Below the pieces are notes generated by a model. The model was not told the origin of the DNA, ran no database searches, and saw nothing but the letters and a program-made list of their open reading frames with translations. Positions 35,315 to 43,548 of a stretch of 64,000 nt of DNA are shown here, in pieces. Position 1 is the stretch's first letter, and each line of letters begins with the position of its first letter. The position numbers and the translations under genes were made by a program. Source of the DNA: Prescottella soli (GTDB lineage Bacteria > Actinomycetota > Actinomycetes > Mycobacteriales > Mycobacteriaceae); the NCBI RefSeq assembly GCF_040024445.1, contig NZ_CP157276.1, positions 3,286,001 to 3,350,000 on the forward strand, read 5' to 3'.

Positions 35315-35424
35315 ACCTCGGAGAGGAACCGGCGGCCGCGACGAACGCAGCCGCGCTGCTGTTCCGCCGACGGTGACGACACAGCCCGGCAGTCAGCGGG
35401 CACGACCACATCAGGAGGCCGGTC

Positions 35425-36624
35425 ATGGCGTTCTACCGACAGCTCGGCAACATCCCGCCGAAGCGTCACACCCAGCACCGGGACGAGGACGGCCAGCTCT
35501 ACTTCGAGGAGCTGATGGGCGAGGAGGGCTTCTCCTCCGACTCGTCGCTGCTGTACCACCGTCACATCCCGTCGGCCATCGTCGACGCGACCGTGTGGGA
35601 ACTGCGCGACCAGACGACCACCCCGAACCACCCGCTCAAGCCGCGGCACCTCAAGCTGCACGACCTCTTCCCGGAGGAGACGTGGGCCGAGACCGACGTG
35701 GTCACCGGGCGCCGGCTGATCCTCGGCAACGGCGACGTGCGCATCTCGTACGTGGTGTCCGCCAAGGAGTCGCCGCTGTACCGCAACTCGCTCGGCGACG
35801 AGATGGTCTACGTCGAGTCCGGCGAGGCGATCGTCGAGACCGTGTTCGGTGCGCTGCGCGCCCGTCAGGGCGACTACGTGCTGATCCCGATGTCGACCAC
35901 CCACCGCTGGGTGCCGCAGGGATCGGAGCCGTTGCGCGCGTACGCAATCGAGGCGAACAGCCACATCGTGCCGCCCAAGCGCTACCTGTCGAAGTTCGGC
36001 CAGTTCCTCGAGCACGCGCCGTTCTGCGAGCGGGATCTGCACGGCCCCGCCGAGCCGCTGGTCGCCGAGGGCGCCGACGTCGAGGTGCTGGTCAAGCACC
36101 GCGCCGGTGGCGCGATCGTCGGCACCCGCATGGTGTACCCGAACCACCCGTTCGACGTCGTCGGCTGGGACGGCTGCCTGTACCCGTACACCTTCAACAT
36201 CTCCGACTACGAGCCCATCACCGGCCGCGTGCACCAGCCGCCGCCGGCGCACCAGGCGTTCGAGGGCAACAACTTCGTCATCTGCAACTTCGTGCCCCGC
36301 AAGGTCGACTACCACCCGCTGTCGATCCCGGTGCCGTACTACCACTCGAACGTGGACTCCGACGAGATCATGTTCTACTGCGGCGGCGACTACGAGGCCC
36401 GCAAGGGCTCCGGCATCGGCCAGGGCTCGATCTCGATCCACCCCGGCGGCCACGCCCACGGCCCGCAGCCGGGTGCGTACGAGCGCAGCATCGGCGTCGA
36501 GTTCTTCGACGAGCTGGCGGTCATGGTCGACACCTTCCGCCCGCTCGAGCTCGGTGAGGGCGCGCTGGCGTGCGAGGACGAGGCCTACCCGTGGTCCTGG
36601 TCCGGGCGGGGGCCGAACAAGTGA
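35425..36624 (+). CDS. hmgA: Homogentisate 1,2-dioxygenase
   Basis: 399 residues; ATG at 35425 behind AGGAGGCCGGTC. It opens the homogentisate ring with O2 to 4-maleylacetoacetate using a mononuclear Fe(II). The C-terminal cupin carries the metal-site region beginning HSNVDSDEIMFY (His near residue 307) and continuing to SISIHPGGHAHGPQPG. The N-terminal domain starts FYRQLGNIPPKRHTQ, as in other bacterial enzymes of this family. Its stop overlaps the GTG of the next gene (GTGA at 36621-36624). First gene of a five-gene chain ending with the CoA transferase. Confidence 0.95.
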   Translation: MAFYRQLGNIPPKRHTQHRDEDGQLYFEELMGEEGFSSDSSLLYHRHIPSAIVDATVWELRDQTTTPNHPLKPRHLKLHDLFPEETWAETDVVTGRRLILGNGDVRISYVVSAKESPLYRNSLGDEMVYVESGEAIVETVFGALRARQGDYVLIPMSTTHRWVPQGSEPLRAYAIEANSHIVPPKRYLSKFGQFLEHAPFCERDLHGPAEPLVAEGADVEVLVKHRAGGAIVGTRMVYPNHPFDVVGWDGCLYPYTFNISDYEPITGRVHQPPPAHQAFEGNNFVICNFVPRKVDYHPLSIPVPYYHSNVDSDEIMFYCGGDYEARKGSGIGQGSISIHPGGHAHGPQPGAYERSIGVEFFDELAVMVDTFRPLELGEGALACEDEAYPWSWSGRGPNK

Positions 36625-37532
36625 CCATCTCGCCGCTGCTGAAGGGTCTGTGTGACGACGCGGCGCTGTTCCCCCCGGGGAACGCGCCGATGGACGCTGC
36701 GGTGCCCGCGCACCTCGCGCACGAGCGCAGCGACCACGCTTCGCTCGTCGGCCCGTTCGTGTTCCCGGCGCCGCGGCTCGGTGAGCTGCCCGCCATCGTC
36801 GCGGAGCAGGACGGCGAGCTCGAGCTGAGCCTGACGGTGCCGGCCGGCACCGCCGCCGTACCGGCGGCGCTCGAGCAGCTTCGCGCCATCGACGGCGTCA
36901 AGCTCGTCGCGATGGAGATCGGCGTTCCCGAGGGGCAGACGCCGGACGAGTTGTTCGCCACCCTCGACGAGATCGCTCCGGCCGCACCGGATGTCGACAT
37001 CTTCGTCGAGGTCCCGCGTGACGACCGTCGTCCCGAGATCCTGGCCCGGCTGGCGGGAACCGCGTACGCGGCCAAGTTCCGTACCGGTGGCATCGTCGCC
37101 GCCGCGTACCCGGACGAGGCCGAACTGGCCGCCGCGATCCACACCGTGGTCGGGGCGGGCGTGCGGTTCAAGGCGACCGCCGGCCTGCACCACGCGGTGC
37201 GGAACACGGACCCGGACACGGGATTCGAACAGCACGGCTTCCTCAACGTCATGCTCGCGGCCCACCGGGCCGCGGACGGTGCCAGCCTCGACGAGATCGC
37301 GTCGACGCTGGCCGATCGTGACGGGAAGCGTCTGGCAGGCGAACTCGACGCCCTGTCGGCCGAGGCGGTGGACGCGCTGCGCGCGAGCTTCCTGTCCTTC
37401 GGCACCTGCAGCATCAGCGATCCGCTGACCGAACTGGTCGGCCTCGGACTGGTGCCCTCAGCATCCACCGGACTCTCCGCGCCTACGGGTTCGGTGGATT
37501 CCAACCCGATCGACGAAGGATCCCGCGCATGA
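36621..37532 (+). CDS. Uncharacterised protein embedded between hmgA and fahA
   Basis: 303 residues from GTG at 36621, overlapping hmgA by GTGA and fahA by ATGA, so it is co-translated with both. I do not recognise a named family. Distinctive segments are CDDAALFPPGNAPMD near the N-terminus, VDIFVEVPRDDRR, AAKFRTGG (Lys near 152) and VRFKATAGLHHAVR (Lys near 184), then HGFLNVMLAAHRA. Alternating strands and helices with two Lys-containing strand ends suggest a beta/alpha barrel, loosely like class I aldolases; this is a weak impression. There is no signal peptide or membrane segment. Between these enzymes the pathway needs maleylacetoacetate isomerase, and neither a GST-type (zeta) nor a DinB-type thiol-dependent isomerase is visible in the window. 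It may fill that step or assist it; function unproven. Confidence 0.85.
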   Translation: MTISPLLKGLCDDAALFPPGNAPMDAAVPAHLAHERSDHASLVGPFVFPAPRLGELPAIVAEQDGELELSLTVPAGTAAVPAALEQLRAIDGVKLVAMEIGVPEGQTPDELFATLDEIAPAAPDVDIFVEVPRDDRRPEILARLAGTAYAAKFRTGGIVAAAYPDEAELAAAIHTVVGAGVRFKATAGLHHAVRNTDPDTGFEQHGFLNVMLAAHRAADGASLDEIASTLADRDGKRLAGELDALSAEAVDALRASFLSFGTCSISDPLTELVGLGLVPSASTGLSAPTGSVDSNPIDEGSRA

Positions 37533-38713
37533 CCGTCATCTCGATTCCTGCCGATTCCCTGTTCGGTACCGACAACCTGCCCTACGGCGTGTTCTCGACC
37601 GCCGACGCGGGCCCGCGGGTCGGCGTGCGCGTCGGCGACAGCGTCGTCGATCTTGCCGAGGCGCTGGGCGACGACGTGTTCGCCCAGCCGACGCTCAACG
37701 CGTTCATGGCCCAGGGCCGCGACCGTTGGGTCGCGGTCCGCGCGCAGATCACCGAGCTGGTGTCCGGCGAGATCGCCGACGACGCCGTGTTCTCCGTCGA
37801 CGACGTCACGATGCACCTGCCGATCACGGTCGCCGACTACGTCGACTTCTACGCGTCGGAGAACCACGCGACCAACCTCGGCAAGCTGTTCCGCCCGGAT
37901 TCGGCTGCGCTGATGCCGAACTGGAAGCACCTGCCGGTCGGCTACCACGGCCGCTCGAGCACCGTCGTGGTGTCGGGCATCGACATCGTCCGCCCGTGCG
38001 GTCAGCGCAAGGCTCCGGCCGATGCGGCCCCCACGTTCGGTCCGTCGATGCGCCTCGACATCGAGGCCGAGATGGGATTCATCGTCGGTGTGGGTTCGCC
38101 GATGGGCTCCTCGATCACCCCGGACCAGTTCGCCGAGCACTGCTTCGGCGCCGTGATTCTCAACGACTGGACGGCTCGTGACATCCAGGTCTGGGAGTAC
38201 GTCCCGCTGGGCCCGAACCTCGGCAAGAGCTTCGCGACGTCCATCTCCCCGTGGGTGGTTCCGCTGCTGGCGCTCGAGGCCGCCCGCGTCGACACCCCGG
38301 TGCAGGATCCGACCCCGCTGCCGTACCTGCAGGGCGAGGAGAAGTGGGGCCTGGACATCGACCTCGAGGTCGAGTGGAACGGCGACATCGTGTCCCGTCC
38401 GCCCTACGCCCAGATGTACTGGTCGCCCGCGCAGATGCTGGCGCACACCACCGTCAACGGTGCGGCGGCGAGCACGGGTGACCTGTTCGGTTCCGGCACC
38501 ATCTCGGGTCCCGAGAAGGATCAACGAGGCGCCTTCATCGAACTGACCTGGGGTGGCGCCGAACCCGTCGAGGTTGCCGGCGAGCAGCGCACGTTCATCC
38601 AGGACGGCGACGAGATCTCGATCTCCGCGACCGCGCCCGGCGCGAACGGCGGACGTATCGGTTTCGGCGAGGTCCGTGCCCGTATCCTGCCCCCCACCGG
38701 TGATGCCCGATGA
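37529..38713 (+). CDS. fahA: Fumarylacetoacetase
   Basis: 394 residues from ATG at 37529. It hydrolyses fumarylacetoacetate to fumarate and acetoacetate. The N-terminal SH3-like domain (about 1-110) is followed by the FAH catalytic domain: YVDFYASENHATNLGKLFR with Ca2+/catalytic residues, VGYHGRSSTVVVSG, RLDIEAEMGFIVG with metal-binding Glu residues, and LNDWTARDIQVWEYVPLGP with a metal Asp. The length matches full-size FAH rather than the short FAH-like hydrolases. Start and stop overlap both neighbours by four bases. Confidence 0.95.
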   Translation: MTVISIPADSLFGTDNLPYGVFSTADAGPRVGVRVGDSVVDLAEALGDDVFAQPTLNAFMAQGRDRWVAVRAQITELVSGEIADDAVFSVDDVTMHLPITVADYVDFYASENHATNLGKLFRPDSAALMPNWKHLPVGYHGRSSTVVVSGIDIVRPCGQRKAPADAAPTFGPSMRLDIEAEMGFIVGVGSPMGSSITPDQFAEHCFGAVILNDWTARDIQVWEYVPLGPNLGKSFATSISPWVVPLLALEAARVDTPVQDPTPLPYLQGEEKWGLDIDLEVEWNGDIVSRPPYAQMYWSPAQMLAHTTVNGAAASTGDLFGSGTISGPEKDQRGAFIELTWGGAEPVEVAGEQRTFIQDGDEISISATAPGANGGRIGFGEVRARILPPTGDAR

Positions 38714-39456
38714 GCAAGGTTTTCGCAACGGCAGCCGAGGCCGTCGCCGACATCGTCGACGGATCCTCGCTCGCGGTCGGTGGTTTCGGTCTGTGCGGCA
38801 TCCCGACGGACCTGATCGCCGGTCTCGCCGACCGCGGTGTCACGGGACTCGAGGTGTTCTCCAACAACTGCGGCGTCGACGACCATGGTCTCGGAATCCT
38901 GTTGTCGGCCGGTCAGATCCGGCGCGTGACTGCGTCGTACGTCGGGGAGAACAAGGAGTTCGCGCGGCAGTATCTGTCGGGTGAGCTGGAGGTGGAGCTG
39001 ACCCCGCAGGGCACGCTGGCCGAGCGGCTGCGGGCCGGTGGCGCGGGTATCCCGGCGTTCTTCACCCCGGCTGGTGTCGGTACCCCGGTCTCGGAGGGTG
39101 GTCTGCCGTGGCGCTACAACGCGGACGGTTCGGTCGCGGTCGCGTCGCCGGCGAAGGAGACGCGCGAGTTCGGTGGCAAGACGTTCGTGCTCGAGGAGTC
39201 GATCGTCGCGAACTTCGCGCTGGTGCACGCCGAGATCGGTGACACCGAGGGCAATCTGGTGTTCAACAAGACCGCGATGAACTTCAACCCGCTGGCAGCG
39301 ATGGCCGGCCGGACGACGATCGTGCAGGTCGAGAAGCTGGTCGAGCCGGGCGAGCTGGATCCGGCGCAGGTGCATCTGCCGGGTGTGTTCGTCCAGCGGG
39401 TGGTGCATACGGGTCTGCAGGACAAGCGAATCGAGAAGCGGACGGTGTCGGCATGA
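38710..39456 (+). CDS. scoA: 3-oxoacid CoA-transferase subunit A
   Basis: 248 residues. It starts at the ATGA overlapping the fahA stop. The glycine-rich [14 protein letters not shown] (about 21-34) and the [14 protein letters not shown] segment identify subunit A of the SCOT/3-oxoadipate CoA-transferase family. In this operon the natural substrate is acetoacetate released by fumarylacetoacetase, activated with succinyl-CoA to acetoacetyl-CoA. A 3-oxoadipate specificity cannot be excluded from sequence. The ATGA overlap with subunit B keeps the two subunits in equal amounts. Confidence 0.92.
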   Translation: MSKVFATAAEAVADIVDGSSLAVGGFGLCGIPTDLIAGLADRGVTGLEVFSNNCGVDDHGLGILLSAGQIRRVTASYVGENKEFARQYLSGELEVELTPQGTLAERLRAGGAGIPAFFTPAGVGTPVSEGGLPWRYNADGSVAVASPAKETREFGGKTFVLEESIVANFALVHAEIGDTEGNLVFNKTAMNFNPLAAMAGRTTIVQVEKLVEPGELDPAQVHLPGVFVQRVVHTGLQDKRIEKRTVSA

Positions 39457-40103
39457 GCTGGTCACGTGAGCAGATGGCTGCGCGCGCCGCGGCGGAGATG
39501 ATCGACGGCGAGTACGTCAACCTGGGGATCGGGTTGCCGACCCTGATCCCGAACTACCTGCCCGAGGGCGTCAAGGTGGTTCTGCACTCGGAGAACGGCA
39601 TCCTGGGCACCGGCCCCTACCCGACGGAGGATGCGGTCGATCCGGACCTCATCAACGCGGGCAAGGAGACCGTGACGGTGAATCCGGGTGCGGCGTTCTT
39701 CGATTCGGCGTTGTCGTTCGGCATGATCCGCGGTGGGCACATCGACACCGCGGTCCTCGGTGGCATGCAGGTCTCCCGGAACGGGGACCTCGCCAACTGG
39801 ATGGTGCCGGGCAAGATGGTCAAGGGTATGGGCGGCGCCATGGATCTGGTGCACGGTGCCCGGCGCGTGATCGTGGTCATGGAGCACACGGACCGCGATG
39901 GTGGCGCGAAGATCGTCGAGCGATGTTCGTTGCCGTTGACCGGTCGGGCGGTGGTGCAGCGCATCATCACCAACCTCGCGGTCGTCGACGTCACTGATGC
40001 GGGGCTGGTGCTCCGTGAACTCGCGCCCGACGTCACCGTCGAGCAGGTCCGCGCCGCGACCGGCGCCGAGCTGGTCGTCGACCTGGCGGGCGAAGCCGCC
40101 TAA
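39453..40103 (+). CDS. scoB: 3-oxoacid CoA-transferase subunit B
   Basis: 216 residues. Its landmarks are [17 protein letters not shown] near the N-terminus and [13 protein letters not shown] with the Glu that forms the acyl-CoA intermediate in this family. [20 protein letters not shown] and the C-terminal GAELVVD also match. It closes the homogentisate operon. Its stop overlaps the 3' end of a convergent TetR gene by four bases, and no terminator hairpin is visible between them. Confidence 0.93.
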   Translation: MSWSREQMAARAAAEMIDGEYVNLGIGLPTLIPNYLPEGVKVVLHSENGILGTGPYPTEDAVDPDLINAGKETVTVNPGAAFFDSALSFGMIRGGHIDTAVLGGMQVSRNGDLANWMVPGKMVKGMGGAMDLVHGARRVIVVMEHTDRDGGAKIVERCSLPLTGRAVVQRIITNLAVVDVTDAGLVLRELAPDVTVEQVRAATGAELVVDLAGEAA

Positions 40104-40774
40104 CCCCCCGATCCCCCGTCCGGCCCGGACCTCCCCCCCGTCCGGCCGGACGGGTTCCCAACCTCGGGCGGCGCGACCGCCTCGGCGATGAACTGTGCCG
40201 CGCGCCGGAACTCCAGTTCCATGTCGAAGACGGTGTTCTGGCGCCAGTACCGGATCGTCGTCACGTACACGGCGGTCACCATCTGCGAGAGGAAACGCAG
40301 GGGGTAGTCCGAGCGCACCTCGCCGCGGGGAATGCCGGCCTCGAGGACGCGGCCGAACGCGACGATGAATCGCTCCGTGCGGGCGGCACTGATCTCCGGT
40401 GTCGCGAGGTCCCGGTCGAGTTCCCGGGTGGTGGCCCGGAAGTACTGTTCGAGGGTCACCGCGGCTTCGACGACGTCGTCGAAGAGTGAATGGATTCGTT
40501 CGGCGGTGGTCAGGTCCCGCGCGAGCAGGTCGTCGATGATCCCGGGCAACTTGTCCATGTGGCCGCCGTGCAGCGCTGCGAGAACGGCGTCCTTGTTCTC
40601 GAAGTAGTTGAAGAACGTGCCCCGCGAGACGTGCGCGGCCGCCGCGATGTCGTCGATCGTGGTGTGGTCGAACCCCTGTTCGGAGAACAGTGTCCGTGCT
40701 GCTTCGACCAACCGCTCACGTGTCCGCTGCTTCCGTTCCTCACGTCGAGTGACGATCTCTCGCTCGTCCGTCAT
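40100..40774 (-). CDS. TetR family regulator, paralog 1
   Basis: 224 residues from ATG at 40774 (GGGGG upstream; GTG at 40792 is possible). The HTH contains [23 protein letters not shown]. The C-terminal ligand domain contains [30 protein letters not shown] and TIRYWRQNT. It shares these with the next gene, so the two are tandem paralogs. The last 16 residues ([16 protein letters not shown]) are low-complexity and look like recent read-through into the spacer, since they are encoded by a CCCCCGTCCGGCC-rich stretch overlapping the scoB stop. Confidence 0.9.
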   Translation of the reverse strand: MTDEREIVTRREERKQRTRERLVEAARTLFSEQGFDHTTIDDIAAAAHVSRGTFFNYFENKDAVLAALHGGHMDKLPGIIDDLLARDLTTAERIHSLFDDVVEAAVTLEQYFRATTRELDRDLATPEISAARTERFIVAFGRVLEAGIPRGEVRSDYPLRFLSQMVTAVYVTTIRYWRQNTVFDMELEFRRAAQFIAEAVAPPEVGNPSGRTGGRSGPDGGSGG

Positions 40775-40873
40775 GTTGCCCCCGCGTTCCACCCAGCATT
40801 CCGACCGGCCAGTACAAAACAGAACCTACCCCTTCGGGCCGGCGCCGTGAGGACAAACCTCACGAACTGGACA

Positions 40874-41485
40874 TCAGTCGCGGGGCGCAAGCGACTCGGC
40901 CGCGTAACGAGCGGCCATGCCGAAGCCGTCGGCGAGGTCGTAGTCCGGGTCCTGTCGCCAGTAGCGGATGGTCGAGACGTAAATGGCGGCGACCATCTGG
41001 GCGAGGAACAGCGGCGGGTAATCCGCACGAACCTCGCCGCGCTCGAGTCCCGGCTCCAGGATCCGCAGGATCTCGTCGTTGAATCGGTCCGTGCGTTCCA
41101 CGCTGATCTCGGGTGTTGCGAGGTCGCGTTCGAGTTCCCCGGTCACGGCACGTAGGAATCCGGGCAGGTCCTCCGTCGCCTGCACGAAGTCCGCGAACAG
41201 GCCGAGGATGCGCTCCTCGGTCGTCAGATCCTGGGCCAGCAGGTTGTCGATCGTCGCCGCCAGGGAGGCCATGTTGCTGGTGTGCAGCGCCCCGAGCAGT
41301 TCGTCCTTGGTGTGGAAGTAGTTGAAGAACGTGGCGCGCGAGACGCCGGCCTGGTCCGCGATCTCCTCGACGGTCGTGCCGACCACCCCCCGCTCGGCGA
41401 ACAGCAACCGCGCGGCGTCCAGCAACCGTCCGCGCGTCTGCTGCTTGTTCCGCTCGCGTCGGCCGAGTGTCGTGGGGTCGTTCAT
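40874..41485 (-). CDS. TetR family regulator, paralog 2
   Basis: 203 residues from ATG at 41485. The HTH contains TVEEIADQAGVSRATFFNYF; the ligand domain contains [31 protein letters not shown] and TIRYWRQDP. The shared motifs, same strand and 99-base spacing from the gene at 40100-40774 point to a tandem duplication followed by divergence. It is divergent from the crotonase gene at 41939 across 453 bases that contain a TAGAC-TAGC-GTCTA palindrome (41795-41808), a candidate operator. Confidence 0.9.
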   Translation of the reverse strand: MNDPTTLGRRERNKQQTRGRLLDAARLLFAERGVVGTTVEEIADQAGVSRATFFNYFHTKDELLGALHTSNMASLAATIDNLLAQDLTTEERILGLFADFVQATEDLPGFLRAVTGELERDLATPEISVERTDRFNDEILRILEPGLERGEVRADYPPLFLAQMVAAIYVSTIRYWRQDPDYDLADGFGMAARYAAESLAPRD

Positions 41486-41938
41486 GCTCTTCAGATATCT
41501 CCCGATCGAGGATCTACAGCGGGCCGATCTCGACCCGATCCAGGGTTCCTGCCAGGGCGGAGGGCGCCCGGTGGTCGTTGCTCAGGGCGTAGCCATGTCC
41601 AATCCCCCTCCAGCGCGAGCTCGTCCCCCAGTCCGTGCCGACCTCGCCAGGTTCGAACTCTCGGACCCGGCGTAGTGCCGCGTGGCGCCCAGCAGATTGT
41701 AGTGGCAGGCGCGTCGTGGCGGATGTTTCGGTATGTCGGCGGCCCACATTCGAGCGCGATCCCGGAAAGAAATAGCGAACCTGTTCCAAAAACCTAGACT
41801 AGCGTCTATCTTTAGCCTCCGAGTCTAGAAATCGGGAGATCGAGTGAGATCTCCGGAGCTGTAGCGACATTCGGTATCGGTGTCGGACCTCAGTCGACGA
41901 AGAGGTTGCATCCTGACCGGCGAGATCGGAGACGATTC
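41486..41938. other. Divergent intergenic region, 453 bases
   Basis: I see no credible gene here: the open frames on both strands lack any protein-like pattern and start signals. The AT-richer right half (about 41760-41840) contains the TAGACTAGCGTCTA palindrome and a nearby GAGTCTAGAAATC, so regulatory DNA for the crotonase operon and the TetR gene is likely. Confidence 0.5.
41795..41808. promoter_or_regulatory. TAGAC-TAGC-GTCTA palindrome, candidate TetR operator
   Basis: Five-base perfect arms around a four-base centre, in an AT-rich stretch of the divergent region between the TetR gene (41485) and the crotonase gene (41939). Symmetry and position are the evidence; binding is inferred. 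Confidence 0.45.
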
Positions 41939-42688
41939 ATGACGGTGCGGTACGAGCGGGACGGACGTGTCCTCGTGGTTCGGATCGAACGCGAGGAACG
42001 CCGCAACGCGATCGATCGAGAGACCGCCGAAGGCCTGGAGGAGTCATTCGACCTCCTGGACGACGACGACGAGCTGTGGGTCGGTGTCGTGACGGGAACG
42101 GAGCGAGTGTTTTCCGCCGGTACCGACATTCGCGAGCGGGCGGACCTGCGCATGCCCCGCGGCGGCGAGTACGGGATCATCCGACGCCAGCGGGTCAAGC
42201 CGCTGATCGCCGCGGTCGAAGGCTATGCACTCGGCGGAGGATTCGAGATCGCGCTGGCGTGCGATCTCGTGGTCGCGGCCCGGACGGCTGAGTTCGGGCT
42301 GCCCGAGGCGCGCCGCGGCCTGGTCGCCAGCTCGGGTGCGCTCTTCCGCGCCCCTCGTGCGCTGCCGATCAACGTGGCACGCGAGTTGCTGATCACCGGT
42401 CGAACACTCTCGGCGGAGCGTGCTTTCGGGCTGGGGGTGGTCAACGAGGTCACCGAACCCGGCGGGGCGCTCGCGGGAGCGATGACGATGGCGCGTGAGG
42501 TGTGCGAGGCTTCGCCGGTCTCGGTGCGTGAGAGCCTGCGCGCGCTCGACGCGCTCACCTCGGCTGACGACGCACGCGGGTGGGAGGCCACCGCCGACGC
42601 CCTGCGGGTGGTTCTCGACTCGGACGACTTCCGGACGGGCATCGAGGCCTTCGCGGCGCGCCGCGAGCCGGTGTGGCGCGGGCGGTAG
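41939..42688 (+). CDS. Enoyl-CoA hydratase/isomerase (crotonase family)
   Basis: 249 residues from ATG at 41939 (GGAGACG upstream). The oxyanion-hole segment is FSAGTDIRERADL, the first catalytic region is LGGGFEIALACDLVVAA (Glu equivalent to Glu144 of rat crotonase), and the second is EFGLPEARRG (Glu equivalent to Glu164). Both Glu residues are kept, so hydratase activity is plausible. It heads a plus-strand group with a PPOX-like protein, a phosphotransferase-fold protein and a lipocalin-like protein. An acyl-CoA ligase is not present nearby. Confidence 0.9.
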   Translation: MTVRYERDGRVLVVRIEREERRNAIDRETAEGLEESFDLLDDDDELWVGVVTGTERVFSAGTDIRERADLRMPRGGEYGIIRRQRVKPLIAAVEGYALGGGFEIALACDLVVAARTAEFGLPEARRGLVASSGALFRAPRALPINVARELLITGRTLSAERAFGLGVVNEVTEPGGALAGAMTMAREVCEASPVSVRESLRALDALTSADDARGWEATADALRVVLDSDDFRTGIEAFAARREPVWRGR

Positions 42689-42736
42689 TCCGTCCGCGCG
42701 ACGGGAACTGTTGAACTTCGGAGAGGGGCACGGAAG

Positions 42737-43213
42737 ATGGCGCAACGCAGAGGCAAGGCCATAGCGATGAGCAGCGAGGAGGTCGACGCCTTTCTCGCAG
42801 CCGAGCGCACCTGTCGGGTCGCGACGGCAGCCGGCGACGGCCGCCCGCACGTGGCCCCGTTGTGGTTCGTCTGGGACGGCGAGTACCTGTGGCTCAACTC
42901 GATCGTGAAGAGCAAGCGCTGGTCTGATCTGCAGCGGGATCCGCGGATCGCGGTCGTGATCGACGCGGGCGAGCAGTTCCACGAGCTCCACGGCGTCGAA
43001 ATCGGCGGCGCCGCGGAAGTTGTCGGCGAGGTCCCGCGCACCTCGACGCCCGACCACTCGGTCGCGAACGCGGAGTTACTGTTCGCCCGCAAGTACATGG
43101 GTGGTGACCACTTCATCGCCGACGGTCGGCACGCGTGGCTGCGGATCAAGGCCGACGAGGTCGTCAGCTGGGACTTCCGGAAGAACGCTGTGCTGCAGCA
43201 GTGGTCGCGCTAG
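42737..43213 (+). CDS. Pyridoxamine-5'-phosphate oxidase-like flavin/F420-binding split-barrel protein
   Basis: 158 residues from ATG at 42737. The early segment RTCRVATAAGDGRPHVAPLWFVWDG and the following SKRWSDLQRDPRIAVVIDAG form the split-barrel cofactor-binding core of the PNPOx/F420-dependent reductase superfamily. These small actinobacterial proteins reduce quinones or enones, bind haem, or bind F420; the length fits the F420-binding group. It lies 48 bases downstream of the crotonase. The specific role is unknown. Confidence 0.8.
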   Translation: MAQRRGKAIAMSSEEVDAFLAAERTCRVATAAGDGRPHVAPLWFVWDGEYLWLNSIVKSKRWSDLQRDPRIAVVIDAGEQFHELHGVEIGGAAEVVGEVPRTSTPDHSVANAELLFARKYMGGDHFIADGRHAWLRIKADEVVSWDFRKNAVLQQWSR

Positions 43214-43245
43214 GCGTTCTCGCACAGTCGGATACAGCGTATCGA

Positions 43246-43271
43246 GGCCGGGTCACGTCAGTGGCCCGGCC
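43246..43271. terminator. GGCCGGG/CCCGGCC hairpin after the PPOX-like gene
   Basis: Seven perfect G-C pairs with a 12-base loop, 33 bases after the stop at 43213. There is no T-run. Confidence 0.5.
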
Positions 43272-43340
43272 AGTTGTCGTCGCCCGCGTCGGCCCGTCCC
43301 CACGGACTGGAACTGGACTCTAATTTCCTTGCCGATTTCG

Positions 43341-43370
43341 TTGACATCGGTGGCCGGTGGCTGCTGTACT
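43341..43370 (+). promoter_or_regulatory. Candidate sigma70-type promoter
   Basis: TTGACA at 43341-43346 and TGTACT at 43365-43370 with an 18-base spacer, in the AT-richer part of the gap and about 180 bases upstream of the phosphotransferase-like gene. Confidence 0.4.
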
Positions 43371-43548
43371 TCTTGCGGATCCGGGGTGTGACCACCGTCG
43401 CGAAGCGGATCGAGAGTGTCTGCACGACAAGAGATCCCGATTCGATCTCTTCTCCGATCCGATTGTCGCCCGGGCGGGCCGTCCGCCGTGAGACCGCCGT
43501 GGAGCGATGCTCGGAATCACTTCGTAAGCAAGAACTGGAGGTACGGGC

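Larger units (their letters stand above)
43214..43548. other. Intergenic region, 335 bases, with hairpin and promoter-like elements
   Basis: No gene is convincing; a 92-codon frame at 43274-43552 has no recognisable pattern and ends inside the next gene. The region holds a hairpin at 43246-43271 and a TTGACA / TGTACT pair at 43341-43370. The phosphotransferase-like gene therefore probably has its own promoter. Confidence 0.5.

Noticed and set aside
41514-41789. 91-codon minus-strand frame in the TetR-crotonase gap
   Set aside because: Its composition is random-looking and it has no start signal; the region is better explained as regulatory.
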